From assembly GCF_003688285.1 (NCBI RefSeq), contig NZ_RCNT01000006.1, positions 62,001 through 126,000 of the forward strand: a DNA stretch of 64,000 nt, in the 5' to 3' direction. This document shows, in pieces, positions 17,761 to 26,915 of the stretch (position 1 is the stretch's first letter; each line of letters opens with the position of its first letter). Below the pieces are notes generated by a model, which worked only from the letters and a program-made list of their open reading frames with translations, was not told the origin of the DNA and ran no database searches. Source of the DNA: Rhodophyticola porphyridii (GTDB taxonomy: Bacteria; Pseudomonadota; Alphaproteobacteria; Rhodobacterales; Rhodobacteraceae). The translations under genes and the position numbers were made by a program.

Positions 17761-18927
17761 ATGCCGATCAAGAACCGTTTCGCCGAATTGCTGCCCGAAA
17801 TCACCGCGTGGCGGCACGACATGCATGAACACCCCGAGATCATGTACGATCTTCCCCGCACCGCCGGGATGGTTGCCGAGAAACTGCGCGCTTTTGGTTG
17901 TGACGAGGTGATCGAGGGCATCGGGCGGACCGGCGTTGTCGGCGTGATCCGCGGCAAGGCTCAGGGGTCGGGGCGCGCCATCGCGCTGAGGGCGGACATG
18001 GACGCGCTGCCGATCCATGAGCAGACCGGGCTCGACTATGCGTCGAAAACGCCCGGCGCGATGCATGCCTGCGGCCATGACGGGCATACCGCGATGTTGC
18101 TGGGGGCCGCGAAGTATCTGGCCGAGACGCGCAATTTCGATGGGACGCTGGTCCTGATCTTCCAGCCCGCCGAGGAAGGCGGGGCCGGAGCCAAGGCGAT
18201 GATCGACGACGGGTTGATGGACCGCTGGCAAATCGATGAGATCTACGGCGTTCACAACGCGCCCGGCATTCCGGTGGGTGAGATCGCCACCTGCGCGGGC
18301 CCGCTGCAGGCCTCGTCGGACGAGTTCGAGATCGTCGTGACGGGCAAGGGCGGACATGCCGCCGAGCCGCATAATGCGGTCGACACCACGCTCGTCGCGG
18401 CGCAGATCGTCGTCACGCTCCATACGATCGTGTCCCGCAATATCGACCCGCTGGCGCGCGTGGTACTGACCGTTGGCACGTTCAGCACCGATTCGAGCGC
18501 GTCCAACGTGATCCCTGATACCGCGCGGATGGAGGGCACCGTGCGCTGTCTCGATCCCGGGATGCGGGGGCTTGCCGAGGCGCGCGTGCGTCAGGTCGCC
18601 GAAGATACCGCCCGCGCATTCGGCGCGCAGGCGGAAGTCATATGGACGCCCGGATATCCCGTGACCGTGAACGACGCGACATCGGTGGCCCGCGCCGCCG
18701 AGGCCGCCCGGGCGGTCGGCATGAAGGTGGACGACACCGCCCGTCCGATCATGCCGTCGGAAGATTTCTCCTATTTTCTGGAGAAACGGCCCGGCGCCTA
18801 TCTGTTTCTCGGCAACGGCGACACCGCCCATTGCCATCACCCCGCCTATAATTTCAATGATGAAGCGATCCCCTATGGGTGCAGCTTCTTTGCCGAACTG
18901 GTCGAGCGCCGGATGCCCGCCGCCTGA
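17761..18927 (+). CDS. M20 family amidohydrolase, tandem copy 2
   Basis: A 388-residue M20D enzyme paralogous to copies 1 and 3. Metal and catalytic motifs are intact: LRADMDALP, MHACGHDGHTAML, PAEEGG, VHNAPG and CHHPAYNFND. AAGGAG stands 10 bases before the ATG. It shares a 47-base run identical to copy 1 (18061-18107 against 16872-16918) and the same C-terminal 18 residues, which points to recent duplication or gene conversion. Differences gather in the lid and in the substrate-facing loop after PLHEQTG, so substrate choice could differ. It lies 20 bases before copy 3. Confidence 0.92.
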   Translation: MPIKNRFAELLPEITAWRHDMHEHPEIMYDLPRTAGMVAEKLRAFGCDEVIEGIGRTGVVGVIRGKAQGSGRAIALRADMDALPIHEQTGLDYASKTPGAMHACGHDGHTAMLLGAAKYLAETRNFDGTLVLIFQPAEEGGAGAKAMIDDGLMDRWQIDEIYGVHNAPGIPVGEIATCAGPLQASSDEFEIVVTGKGGHAAEPHNAVDTTLVAAQIVVTLHTIVSRNIDPLARVVLTVGTFSTDSSASNVIPDTARMEGTVRCLDPGMRGLAEARVRQVAEDTARAFGAQAEVIWTPGYPVTVNDATSVARAAEAARAVGMKVDDTARPIMPSEDFSYFLEKRPGAYLFLGNGDTAHCHHPAYNFNDEAIPYGCSFFAELVERRMPAA

Positions 18928-18947
18928 CCCCAACAGGAGACCACAAG

Positions 18948-20111
18948 ATGCCCGTCAAGAACCGCTTCGCCGAATTGCTGCCCGAGATCACGGAATGGCG
19001 GCGCGACCTGCATGAAAACCCCGAGATCCTGTTCGAGACGCACCGGACCTCTGCGCTGGTGGCCGACAAGCTGAAGGAATTCGGCTGCGACGAGGTGGTC
19101 ACGGGGCTTGGCCGTACCGGTGTCGTCGGGATCATCAAGGGCAAGACGGACACAAACGGCCGGACGATCGGATTGCGCGCCGATATGGACGCGTTGCCGA
19201 TCCACGAAGAAACGGGCGTGCCCTATGCCTCGAAAACGCCGGGCGCGATGCATGCCTGCGGCCATGACGGCCACACGGCGATGCTTCTGGGAGCTGCGAA
19301 GTATCTTGCGGAAACCCGGAACTTCGACGGGACCGTCGCGGTGATCTTCCAGCCCGCCGAAGAGGGCGGCGGCGGCGGCAAGGAAATGGTCGATGACGGG
19401 ATCATGGACAGGTTCAAGATCGACGAGGTCTACGGGATGCACAACTGGCCCGGCCGGCCCGTAGGCTCGTTCTCGATCCGGCCGGGCGCGTTCTTCGCGG
19501 CCGCGGATCAGTTCGATATCTATCTGACCGGCAGGGGCGGGCATGCGGCCAAGCCGCAGGATACGGTGGACACCACCGTCATGGGGGCCCATGTGGTTCT
19601 GGCACTGCAGTCGATCGCCAGCCGCAATGCGGACCCTGTGAAGCAGGTCGTGGTCAGCGTCACCTCCTTCACAACCGGTTCCAACGCCCACAACGTCATT
19701 CCAGAAACCGTGCATCTGAAGGGTACGGTGCGCACGATGGACCCGGATATTCAGGACATGGCCGAGAAACGCCTGACGGAGATCGCCGAAGGCACTGCGG
19801 CGATGATGGGCGGTGTCGCCAAGGTGGACTACCGGCGCGGCTACCCGGTGATGGTGAATTCCGAGGAACAGACGGACTTCGCCGCCGAAGTCGCCAGATC
19901 GGTCTCCGGCGGATGCGATGACGCCCCTCTGGTGATGGGCGGCGAGGATTTCGCCTTCATGCTCAACGCCCGTCCCGGCGCCTATATCCTTGTCGGCAAC
20001 GGCGACACCGCAAATGTGCACCACCCGAAATACAACTTCAATGATGAGGCGATCCCGGCGGGCTGTTCATGGTGGGCGGAGATCGTCGAACGGCGGTTGC
20101 CCGCGGCGTGA
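18948..20111 (+). CDS. M20 family amidohydrolase, tandem copy 3
   Basis: A 387-residue M20D enzyme, the most diverged of the three tandem copies. LRADMDALP, MHACGHDGHTAML, PAEEGG, MHNWPG and VHHPKYNFND are all kept, but synonymous sites in the shared core differ from copies 1 and 2, and the tail reads GCSWWAEIVERRLPAA with Trp-Trp for Phe-Phe. AGGAGA lies 9 bases upstream of the ATG. As the last gene of the run it probably shares a transcript with the other two. The products could hydrolyse peptides or acyl amino acids brought in by the nearby ABC importer; that link is inferred from proximity. Confidence 0.92.
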   Translation: MPVKNRFAELLPEITEWRRDLHENPEILFETHRTSALVADKLKEFGCDEVVTGLGRTGVVGIIKGKTDTNGRTIGLRADMDALPIHEETGVPYASKTPGAMHACGHDGHTAMLLGAAKYLAETRNFDGTVAVIFQPAEEGGGGGKEMVDDGIMDRFKIDEVYGMHNWPGRPVGSFSIRPGAFFAAADQFDIYLTGRGGHAAKPQDTVDTTVMGAHVVLALQSIASRNADPVKQVVVSVTSFTTGSNAHNVIPETVHLKGTVRTMDPDIQDMAEKRLTEIAEGTAAMMGGVAKVDYRRGYPVMVNSEEQTDFAAEVARSVSGGCDDAPLVMGGEDFAFMLNARPGAYILVGNGDTANVHHPKYNFNDEAIPAGCSWWAEIVERRLPAA

Positions 20112-20171
20112 GGGCAGCTGGCGAAAGTTCACTCCGAGCCCATACTTGACGCGTGTGCGACGATGTTTGGG

Positions 20172-20522
20172 TTACGCTCCGAGCAAGGCCATGATGGTAA
20201 CTACTAACAAGATGACCCATCCGGGATGTCGCCCGCGTGTCGCCCAGAAATTACCGATTGCGCCGGTCGCGTAAAGGAAAACGACACCGCAAACAAAGAC
20301 ACGTCTCAGGGCGTCATCGAGGAAATAGGGCGTTGCAATCAGGACCAGCCCTCCTGCCAGCCAGTAGAGCGTGCTTAGCTGAAAGACAGCCTCATTCACA
20401 CGTCGAATCTGCGCTGTTCCCCCAGCAAGTTGGGGAAGAACGATCTTGTGCCCAAGATAACCGTGAATGATTGCTACCAATACTCCTCCAACGCCGGCTC
20501 CTACGAGTAGAAGGTCGTTCAT
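20172..20522 (-). CDS. Small four-helix membrane protein, TetR-linked
   Basis: A 116-residue protein with four hydrophobic segments (VGAGVGGVLVAIIHGYLGH, LYWLAGGLVLIATPYF, VFVCGVVFLYATGAIGNFW, WVILLVVTIMALLG). GGAG precedes the ATG at 20522 by 6 bases. No family with known function is recognised. It is divergent from a TetR-type regulator, with two matching operators in the 77-base gap, one of them within 30 bases of this start, so it is very likely the regulator's target. The pair has visibly lower GC than neighbouring genes, which suggests acquisition from elsewhere. A role in stress or compound tolerance is only a guess. Confidence 0.75.
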   Translation of the reverse strand: MNDLLLVGAGVGGVLVAIIHGYLGHKIVLPQLAGGTAQIRRVNEAVFQLSTLYWLAGGLVLIATPYFLDDALRRVFVCGVVFLYATGAIGNFWATRGRHPGWVILLVVTIMALLGA

Positions 20523-20530
20523 GTCATTCT

Positions 20531-20548
20531 CCATACACATCTGTATGG
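20531..20548. promoter_or_regulatory. TetR operator 1, near the membrane-protein start
   Basis: CCATACA-CATC-TGTATGG is a perfect 7+7 inverted repeat with a 4-base centre. It overlaps the 5' untranslated region of the minus-strand membrane-protein gene, just upstream of its ribosome-binding site. The same ATACA-N4-TGTAT core recurs 44 bases away (centre to centre). Confidence 0.75.
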
Positions 20549-20576
20549 TGTCTAATAGGGGATCTGGCGGCTGTCA

Positions 20577-20590
20577 ATACAGTAGTGTAT
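20577..20590. promoter_or_regulatory. TetR operator 2, just before tetR
   Basis: ATACA-GTAG-TGTAT repeats the core of operator 1 with the same 4-base spacing and ends 9 bases before the regulator start. Its position suggests autorepression. Centre-to-centre distance from operator 1 is 44 bases, close to four helical turns, so both dimers would sit on the same DNA face. Confidence 0.72.
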
Positions 20591-20599
20591 GTTAAAGAT

Positions 20600-21136
20600 A
20601 TGAAATCCCAGCTTAAGAAAACCGACTGGCTTGATCTTGGTCTCAAGACTCTGGCCACTTCAGGCGCAGTCGCCTTAAAGGCAGCACCACTTGCCGAAAG
20701 GCTTAGTGTGACCCGGGGCAGCTTTTATTGGCACTTCGAAGACATCGACCAATACCATTCCGAACTGCTTGAATACTGGCGCGAGCGAATGACCACGGAT
20801 GTCATAGCGGCAAACGACTCCGACGACCCGGTGGACAAGCTATCGGCACTTTTGAACAGAGCGTTCTCCGATACGTCAGGTATCGAGCGCGCGATACGCG
20901 CGTGGGCAATTCAAGACGAAAAGGTCGCGCAAGTTGTCGGAATTGTGGATCAGGAGCGCATAGAACACATCAGGAAACTCTTGCTCTTGAACGGCGTCGT
21001 TGGTTCAGAGGCGCATTCGCGTGCAATTCTGCTTTATTGGACCTATGTCGGCAGACAGGTTACTTTCACGAACCGCGGCGAGAAAGTGAACCGGACAGTA
21101 CCAGCCCTGATCGAACGAATGATCGTCGGCCCTTGA
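20600..21136 (+). CDS. TetR family transcriptional regulator
   Basis: A 178-residue one-component repressor. The N-terminal helix-turn-helix is seen as ALKAAPLAERLSVTRGSFYWHFEDIDQYHSEL (about residues 27-58), with the FYWHF recognition-helix signature of TetR proteins. The C-terminal ligand-binding part is helical and of ordinary length. The ATG at 20600 comes after a short A-rich leader without a strong ribosome-binding site, in keeping with low expression. It is divergent from the small membrane-protein gene, with two copies of one palindrome between them. GC is lower than that of the surrounding genes. Confidence 0.88.
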   Translation: MKSQLKKTDWLDLGLKTLATSGAVALKAAPLAERLSVTRGSFYWHFEDIDQYHSELLEYWRERMTTDVIAANDSDDPVDKLSALLNRAFSDTSGIERAIRAWAIQDEKVAQVVGIVDQERIEHIRKLLLLNGVVGSEAHSRAILLYWTYVGRQVTFTNRGEKVNRTVPALIERMIVGP

Positions 21137-21218
21137 AGCGGCGTTTGTGACTAACGGCAGCTTCGTCCGCCAACCGGACCTGCGCGGAAAGACTTCGGCG
21201 CCCGCGCGCCCGCGCCGT

Positions 21219-22229
21219 CTATCCCCCGGTATGACTCATATGGCGGCTGACCTGGCCGTCGACTTTCTGACGGGAATAGTCGAAATCATGGCCCTTCGGT
21301 TTTCGGGCAATGGCGGCGCGAATGGCGTCTTCAAGCGCGGCGTCATCCGCTGAGGCCCGGAGCGGGGCGCGCAGATCGGCCATGTCTTCCTGACCCAGAC
21401 ACATGTAAAGCTCACCGGTGCAGGTCAGCCGCACCCGGTTGCAGCTTTCGCAGAAATTATGGGTGAGCGGCGTGATAAAGCCGATTTTCTGGCCTGTTTC
21501 CTGCAACTGCACATAGCGGGCCGGTCCGCCGGTGCGTTCGGCCAGGTCGATCAGCGTGAAGCGCTCCGCCAGACGCGCGCGCAGATCCTTGAGCGACCAG
21601 TATTGATCCAGCCGGTCTTCGTTGCCGAGATCGCCCATCGGCATCACCTCGATGAAGGTGAGATCCATGTCGCGGCCGGCGCACCACTCCTGCAAGCGGA
21701 ACAACTCGTCTTCGTTGAAGCCCTTGAGTGCAACGGCATTGATCTTGACGCGCAGTCCGGCCTTTTGCGCCGCGTCGATGCCGTTCAGCACCTGCGGCAG
21801 GCGGCCCCAACGGGTGATCTGGGCGAACTTCGCCTCGTCCAGCGTGTCGAGGGAGACGTTGATACGCCGCATCCCGGCGGCATGAAGATCGCTTGCGAAG
21901 CGGCCAAGCTGGCTGCCATTGGTGGTGAGCGTCAGCTCGCTCAACGCGCCACTATCCAGGTGACGTGTCATGGCGCGGAAGAATGTCATTATATCGCGGC
22001 GGACAAGCGGTTCGCCACCGGTGATCCGAAGCTTCCTGACGCCGAGCCGGATGAAGGTGGAGCACATCCTGTCCAGCTCCTCCAGGGTCAGGAGTTCCTT
22101 CTTCGGAAGAAACGTCATGTTTTCCGACATGCAGTAGACGCAGCGAAAATCGCAACGGTCGGTGACCGAGACGCGAAGGTAGTCGATGGCGCGGGCGAAC
22201 GGGTCGATCAGGGGGGCGTGTGTGTTCAT
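21219..22229 (-). CDS. moaA: GTP 3',8-cyclase (molybdenum cofactor biosynthesis)
   Basis: A 336-residue radical-SAM enzyme that converts GTP to 3',8-cyclo-GTP in the first step of molybdopterin synthesis. The radical-SAM cluster motif is CDFRCVYC (Cys26, Cys30, Cys33), the C-terminal second [4Fe-4S] cluster motif is [19 protein letters not shown], and the conserved Gly-Gly tail ends the protein (SHTGG). [10 protein letters not shown] and the NGSQLGRFA region are also typical. The start at 22229 gives [13 protein letters not shown], the usual beginning. It supplies cofactor for enzymes such as the Mo-hydroxylase at 1.9-4.6 kb, though the two are not co-transcribed. Confidence 0.97.
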   Translation of the reverse strand: MNTHAPLIDPFARAIDYLRVSVTDRCDFRCVYCMSENMTFLPKKELLTLEELDRMCSTFIRLGVRKLRITGGEPLVRRDIMTFFRAMTRHLDSGALSELTLTTNGSQLGRFASDLHAAGMRRINVSLDTLDEAKFAQITRWGRLPQVLNGIDAAQKAGLRVKINAVALKGFNEDELFRLQEWCAGRDMDLTFIEVMPMGDLGNEDRLDQYWSLKDLRARLAERFTLIDLAERTGGPARYVQLQETGQKIGFITPLTHNFCESCNRVRLTCTGELYMCLGQEDMADLRAPLRASADDAALEDAIRAAIARKPKGHDFDYSRQKVDGQVSRHMSHTGG

Positions 22230-22316
22230 GGCGCAAAGCGTAATCCCGGCAACAGACCGCCGCAAGCCATGATCGAACCGTTGATGCCGGGGGCCATCGG
22301 GCCTAGGCTCGGGCGC

Positions 22317-22754
22317 ATGACAAAATGGATTGCACCGGTTCTCGTGATGTTTGCCCTGACGGGATGCACCCAGGGCCTCGACCTCTTCCGGGGCGGGGAT
22401 GCAGGCCCCTCGGCGGCGCGGTCGCCGGATGGCGAGACACTCCGGCCGATGGTACGGCCGTCCGCGGAGGAGGATCTGCCCCCCGATGACGGCCCGCAGC
22501 CCGTCCGGGATGCCGGCGGCGAGACCATCGCCAGTCTTGGCGACCCGAGCGAGCCGGGTCTCTGGCTCCGCACGCCGCTGGTCAGTACCGAAAGGCAGGG
22601 CCGTATCACCACCGAAAGCGGCGCGTCCGTCGCGGTGAGGCTGATCCCGATCGCGGGGGCAACCGGGGCGGGCAGCCGCATTTCACTCGAAGCGATGCAG
22701 GCGCTTGGCGTGTCGCTGACGGATCTGGTGCCGCTGACGGTTTCGCTCGGCTGA
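22317..22754 (+). CDS. Putative lipoprotein, function unknown
   Basis: A 145-residue protein with a lipobox ([10 protein letters not shown], Cys17), a Pro/Asp/Glu-rich spacer and a compact C-terminal domain ([17 protein letters not shown] ... [23 protein letters not shown]). Homologues in Rhodobacteraceae often carry the inherited name D-galactarate dehydratase, but nothing here supports an enzyme: it is far too short and is exported. It is probably an envelope lipoprotein of unknown role. It lies divergent from moaA, 87 bases away, and only 4 bases from the convergent DUF3422 gene. Confidence 0.7.
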   Translation: MTKWIAPVLVMFALTGCTQGLDLFRGGDAGPSAARSPDGETLRPMVRPSAEEDLPPDDGPQPVRDAGGETIASLGDPSEPGLWLRTPLVSTERQGRITTESGASVAVRLIPIAGATGAGSRISLEAMQALGVSLTDLVPLTVSLG

Positions 22755-22758
22755 CCGG

Positions 22759-24042
22759 TCAGTCCATCGAGCGTCTGATCGCGCGGACCACCAGCCAGAC
22801 AGCGATGACCACGGGCAGGGCCACCAGCGCCGTCAGCAGGGTCTGCGAAAGCCCGGCGTTTTCGGCGATCGGCTGGGTGAGGTAGACCATGAGGTTCACC
22901 GCGTAATAGCTGATCGCGACAACCGAGAGCCCCTCGACTGTCTTCTGCAATCGCAGTTGCAGATCGGCGCGTTTGTCCATGCTTTCCAGAAGTGCCTGGT
23001 TCTGGGCCGAGCGGTCCACATCGACCCGGGTGCGCAGCAGATCCCCCGCCCGGAGCGCCCGGTCGGTCATCGATTGCAGACGGCGTTCCGTTGCCTTGAT
23101 CGTGCGCATGGCCGGGTCGAACCGGCGCATCATGAACTCTCCGAAGGTCTGGCGGCCCCGGAACCGTTCCTCCCGCAACACCTCGATCCGCTGGTTGACC
23201 AGAGCTTCATAGGCCCCGGTTGCGCCGAAACGGAAGGTTGACTGCGCCATCTCGTTTTCCAGTTCGGCTGCGATGGTCAGTAGCCTGCTCAGCGTTTCGT
23301 CCGGCCGGCTGAGATCGCCGGTCATGTCGCTGACCAGCGAGGTCAGATCCTGGTCCAGTTCGGACATGCGGCGGCTGATCTGGCGCGCACGCGGCAGGCC
23401 CAGCATCGACATGGTCTTGTAGGTCTCGATCTCGCAGACCCGTTGAAGGATCCGGCCCACCCGGCGGTCGCCGATATCGGGCCGGCAGAAAATGACGAAA
23501 TGCATGTGCCCGGAACTGGCGATACGGAAATCCCCCGCAATGATCGCGGCGTCATCCAGAACATGGCTGACGGCAAGGCTTTCGGGGACGAACCATTCGT
23601 GAAGCTGCGCCACGATTTGCTCGTCATCCTCCGGCGCATCGGCAATGCGGATCTGGGCCGAGGTGATGCGCGCGCCGGGCGCGGTTTCCAGCCAGTCATC
23701 GGGAAAGATTTCCCAGATCGCGGGATCGAAGGCACGCCCGCCATTCCCGTCCAGAAAGGCGGTATAGGTCACGAATTCGGTGTGCTGCTCCCATTTCAGA
23801 TGAAACTTGCCCAACGCGCCGAAAAAATGCGTGGCGTTTTCGGGCGGGTGCTGTGCGCCGAACCGGTCCAGCAGTTCGATCAGATGGGCGCGGTCCAGCG
23901 CGCGATCCCGCTTGGCCGCGTCCTTGGGTTGCTTGATCGCCAGAAACGCGGCCTGCCCGGGGCAGTTCAGCGCCGGAAAGGGGCGGGCGTGAAGCTCGTT
24001 GGCAAGCGTGTAGCGCAGGGGGTGGTCTTCGATGGGCGGCAT
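22759..24042 (-). CDS. DUF3422 family membrane-anchored protein
   Basis: A 427-residue protein. The N-terminal part (HPLRYTLANELHARPFPALNCPGQAAFLAI) matches the DUF3422 signature, in which the NELHARP motif is strongly conserved. The middle is helical and largely soluble, and the C-terminus has two membrane segments (LSVVAISYYAVNLMVYL and TLLTALVALPVVIAVWLVVRAI), so the bulk of the protein should face the cytoplasm, tethered to the inner membrane. The family is common in proteobacteria with no established function. The upstream 260 bases contain an AT-rich patch around 24090-24125 that probably holds the promoter. Confidence 0.9.
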   Translation of the reverse strand: MPPIEDHPLRYTLANELHARPFPALNCPGQAAFLAIKQPKDAAKRDRALDRAHLIELLDRFGAQHPPENATHFFGALGKFHLKWEQHTEFVTYTAFLDGNGGRAFDPAIWEIFPDDWLETAPGARITSAQIRIADAPEDDEQIVAQLHEWFVPESLAVSHVLDDAAIIAGDFRIASSGHMHFVIFCRPDIGDRRVGRILQRVCEIETYKTMSMLGLPRARQISRRMSELDQDLTSLVSDMTGDLSRPDETLSRLLTIAAELENEMAQSTFRFGATGAYEALVNQRIEVLREERFRGRQTFGEFMMRRFDPAMRTIKATERRLQSMTDRALRAGDLLRTRVDVDRSAQNQALLESMDKRADLQLRLQKTVEGLSVVAISYYAVNLMVYLTQPIAENAGLSQTLLTALVALPVVIAVWLVVRAIRRSMD

Positions 24043-24306
24043 GGGACGGGGTCGCTTTCGCTGCGGGGTTCACATTCGACGTAGCAGAAACTGTCACCAA
24101 GTAAACAAAAAATACCAATGAAATTAGTGGGTTGGTGGCGCACAATGGTATACCGAAACGCACCCTCGGGCCGCAAGGGCCGGTCTCCTGCTGGAAAATC
24201 CGCCGAAACTGCGACGGGGATGCATCCGCGTCCGGGGGGAATGAGACAGCGGGGACGGTGGCCGCAAAGCCGCACAGCGTCACGTCCCGGGGCACGAAAC
24301 GTGGGG

Positions 24307-25068
24307 TCAGGAGACCTGGCCACCCGCGATCTGGATCATCTGGCCGTTGACGCTGCGCGCGCTGTCGGAACACAGCCACATCGCGGCGCCGGTGATCTCA
24401 GCGACATCCAGAAGCGTCTTGTGGCGGTTGCCGCCGGCCAGGTAGGCGCGCGCCTCGTCGACGGATATGCCCCGGCGCGCGGCGATGTATTCGGCATTGC
24501 GGGCGACGATGGGCGTATCGACATAGCCGGGGCAGAGCGCGTTGAAGGTGATATTGGCGCGCATGTATTCCTCGCTCAGCCCACGCATCAGCCCGATGAC
24601 GCCGTGTTTCGAGGCGGTGTAGGCCAGCGCGCCTTTCAGCCCGCGCACCCCGGCGATGGAACTGATCGCGATCATCCGGCCCCAGTCTCCGGGCCCGAGC
24701 GTGGCCATGGCGGCCTGCACGGTCACGAACACCCCGTCGAGATTGGTCGCCATGATCCTGCGCCAGTGGCTCATGTCGATATCGGCGAAGGCCAAGGGTT
24801 CGGCGATGCCGGCATTGGCCACGCAGATGGCGACGGGCCCGCGCGCTCGGGCGGCGGCTGCGATACCATCCCTGACCGACGCCTCGTCGCTCACATCCAT
24901 CTGCAGGGGGTGGAGGCGCGGATGGGCCGTGGCGGCATCTTCCAGCCGGTTCAGGTTGCGGCCGGTGATCGTGACGTTGGCGCCCGCCTCCGCAAGCGCC
25001 TGCGCGATGTCGAGGCCGATGCCGGTGCCGCCGCCGGTGACAAGGGCGTGGCGTCCTTCATGTTCCAT
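24307..25068 (-). CDS. SDR family oxidoreductase (3-hydroxyacyl dehydrogenase or reductase-like)
   Basis: A 253-residue cytoplasmic short-chain dehydrogenase. The cofactor motif is TGGGTGIG (about residues 10-17), the conserved NAG appears in VANAGIAEP, and the catalytic Ser and Tyr-x-x-x-Lys appear as ISSIAGVRG and YTASK. The C-terminal AGGQVS ending and overall length fit 3-hydroxybutyrate dehydrogenase, 3-oxoacyl-ACP reductase and related enzymes; I cannot assign one substrate. The start at 25068 gives MEHEGRHALVTGGG. It is a single gene, divergent from pntA. Confidence 0.88.
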   Translation of the reverse strand: MEHEGRHALVTGGGTGIGLDIAQALAEAGANVTITGRNLNRLEDAATAHPRLHPLQMDVSDEASVRDGIAAAARARGPVAICVANAGIAEPLAFADIDMSHWRRIMATNLDGVFVTVQAAMATLGPGDWGRMIAISSIAGVRGLKGALAYTASKHGVIGLMRGLSEEYMRANITFNALCPGYVDTPIVARNAEYIAARRGISVDEARAYLAGGNRHKTLLDVAEITGAAMWLCSDSARSVNGQMIQIAGGQVS

Positions 25069-25180
25069 AGACAAGACCTTTCGCCGAGTTTCCGCGATGC
25101 TAGCGGTCCCGACGCCACGCACAAGAGATAGGCTATCTTACGCAGCGGCATGAGGTGGCGCTGGACATTCCAAAAGGCTG

Positions 25181-25194
25181 ACGCATTTATGCGT
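25181..25194. promoter_or_regulatory. Palindrome between SDR gene and pntA
   Basis: ACGCA-TTTA-TGCGT is a perfect 5+5 inverted repeat with an AT centre, 124 bases before pntA and 113 before the divergent SDR gene. It resembles a dimeric regulator site; no matching regulator gene is nearby. Confidence 0.3.
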
Positions 25195-25317
25195 TGGATC
25201 GGCGGGCAGGGCGGCGGATCACATGCCGAGGGCAATTTTCTGTCGTGCGTGCAGCCCGTTGTGAAAGATTTGGCAAGTTGCTAAACGGGTGTTCGGCAAC
25301 CTGCAGCGATATGAGGG

Positions 25318-26904
25318 ATGACAGTGAAAATAGGCGCTCCGAAAGAGGTTGGTCAGGGGGAATCGCGGGTCGCGATGACGCCGGACTCGGCATTGCAGCT
25401 GCAGAAACTTGGCTATGACTGCGCGATTGAAACAGGCGCGGGGCTGGCGGCCGGGTTTTCCGACGCGCTTTACGAGGAAGCGGGCGTCGAGATCATCAAG
25501 ACACCCGCGGGTCTCTGGAAAGCGGTCGATATCATCGCCAAGGTGCGCCCGCCGACCGAGACGGAAGCCAAGCGTCTGAAACACGGCCAGTTGCTGATTT
25601 CCTTCTTCTATCCGGGACAGAACGAGGCGCTGATGGAACTGGCCAGATCCAAGGGCGCGAGCGTGATCGCGATGGATATGGTGCCGCGTATCAGCCGGGC
25701 GCAGAAGATGGATGCGCTGAGCTCCATGGCCAATATCGCGGGCTACCGCGCGGTGATTGAGGCGGGCAACAATTTCGGCCGTTTCTTCACCGGGCAGGTG
25801 ACGGCGGCGGGCAAGGTGCCGCCGGCCAAGGTGCTGGTGGTGGGCGCAGGCGTGGCCGGGCTGGCCGCGATCGGCACCGCGACCTCGCTTGGCGCGATCA
25901 CCTACGCCTTCGACGTGCGCCCAGAGGTGGCCGAACAGATCGAGAGCATGGGCGCGGAATTCGTGTTTCTGGAGTTCGAGGAGAGCGGCCAGGACAGTTC
26001 GTCCACCGGCGGCTATGCGGCCCCGTCCTCTCCTGAGTTCCGCGAAAAGCAGCTGGAGAAGTTCCGCGAACTGGCGCCCGAGATGGACATCGTCATCACC
26101 ACGGCACTGATCCCGGGGCGCGATGCGCCGGTGCTCTGGACCAAGGATATGGTCGAGATGATGAAACCCGGCTCCGTGATCGTGGATCTTGCCGCCGAAC
26201 GGGGCGGAAACTGCGAGTTGACGGAGAAAGACGAGAAGATCGTGAGCGATAATGGCGTGACCATCATCGGCTACACGGATTTCCCGAGCCGGATGGCGGC
26301 ACAGAGCTCGACGCTCTATTCCACCAATATCCGCCATATGATGACCGACCTGACACCGGAGAAAGACGGGCAGGTCAAGCACGACATGGAAGATGACGTG
26401 ATCCGGGGCGCGACCGCCGTCCATGACGGCGAGATCACCTTCCCGCCGCCGCCGCCCAAGGTCGCGGCGATCGCGGCCGCGCCCAGGAAGCAGGCCGCCA
26501 AGGACCTCACGCCGGAAGAGAAGCGCGCGCAGGAACTGGCCGCCTTCAAGAGCCAGACCAAAAGCCAGGTGACCCTGCTCGCCGTGGGTGCCGCGCTGGT
26601 GCTCGGGGTCGGCCTGATCCCAGGCATGCCGGCCAGCTTCATGCAGCATTTCATCGTGTTCGTGCTCAGCGTGTTTATCGGCTTCCAGGTGATCTGGAAC
26701 GTCGCGCATTCGCTGCACACGCCGCTGATGGCGGTGACCAACGCGATCTCCTCGATCATCATTCTGGGCGCGCTGATCCAGATCGGATCATCCTCGGTGC
26801 TGATCACGATCCTGGGCGCGCTCGGGATTTTCATGGCCTCCGTCAATATCTTCGGTGGTTTCCTCGTGACACGGCGCATGCTCGCCATGTTCCAGAAATC
26901 CTAA
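25318..26904 (+). CDS. pntA: NAD(P) transhydrogenase subunit alpha
   Basis: A 528-residue subunit of the proton-translocating transhydrogenase, which makes NADPH from NADH and NADP+ using the proton gradient. The N-terminal NAD(H)-binding domain I opens [20 protein letters not shown] and carries [15 protein letters not shown] near residue 172 and the SSTGGYA loop. The C-terminal quarter has four hydrophobic helices (for example [19 protein letters not shown]) forming part of domain II, linked by a Pro/Lys-rich segment around residue 385. Here PntA is a single chain, not split into PntAA and PntAB as in some alphaproteobacteria. pntB follows 11 bases later. Confidence 0.97.
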   Translation: MTVKIGAPKEVGQGESRVAMTPDSALQLQKLGYDCAIETGAGLAAGFSDALYEEAGVEIIKTPAGLWKAVDIIAKVRPPTETEAKRLKHGQLLISFFYPGQNEALMELARSKGASVIAMDMVPRISRAQKMDALSSMANIAGYRAVIEAGNNFGRFFTGQVTAAGKVPPAKVLVVGAGVAGLAAIGTATSLGAITYAFDVRPEVAEQIESMGAEFVFLEFEESGQDSSSTGGYAAPSSPEFREKQLEKFRELAPEMDIVITTALIPGRDAPVLWTKDMVEMMKPGSVIVDLAAERGGNCELTEKDEKIVSDNGVTIIGYTDFPSRMAAQSSTLYSTNIRHMMTDLTPEKDGQVKHDMEDDVIRGATAVHDGEITFPPPPPKVAAIAAAPRKQAAKDLTPEEKRAQELAAFKSQTKSQVTLLAVGAALVLGVGLIPGMPASFMQHFIVFVLSVFIGFQVIWNVAHSLHTPLMAVTNAISSIIILGALIQIGSSSVLITILGALGIFMASVNIFGGFLVTRRMLAMFQKS

Positions 26905-26915
26905 GGGGCAGGGCA

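Noticed and set aside
16314..17957. Minus-strand frame of about 550 codons opposite M20 copy 1
   Set aside because: The plus strand has intact metal motifs and a good ribosome-binding site; the antisense product is a His/Arg/Asp-rich shadow. Similar shadows lie opposite copies 2 and 3.
22317..22754. D-galactarate dehydratase label for the lipoprotein
   Set aside because: The protein is 145 residues with a lipobox and has none of the residues or length of that enzyme; the name is an inherited annotation in related genomes.
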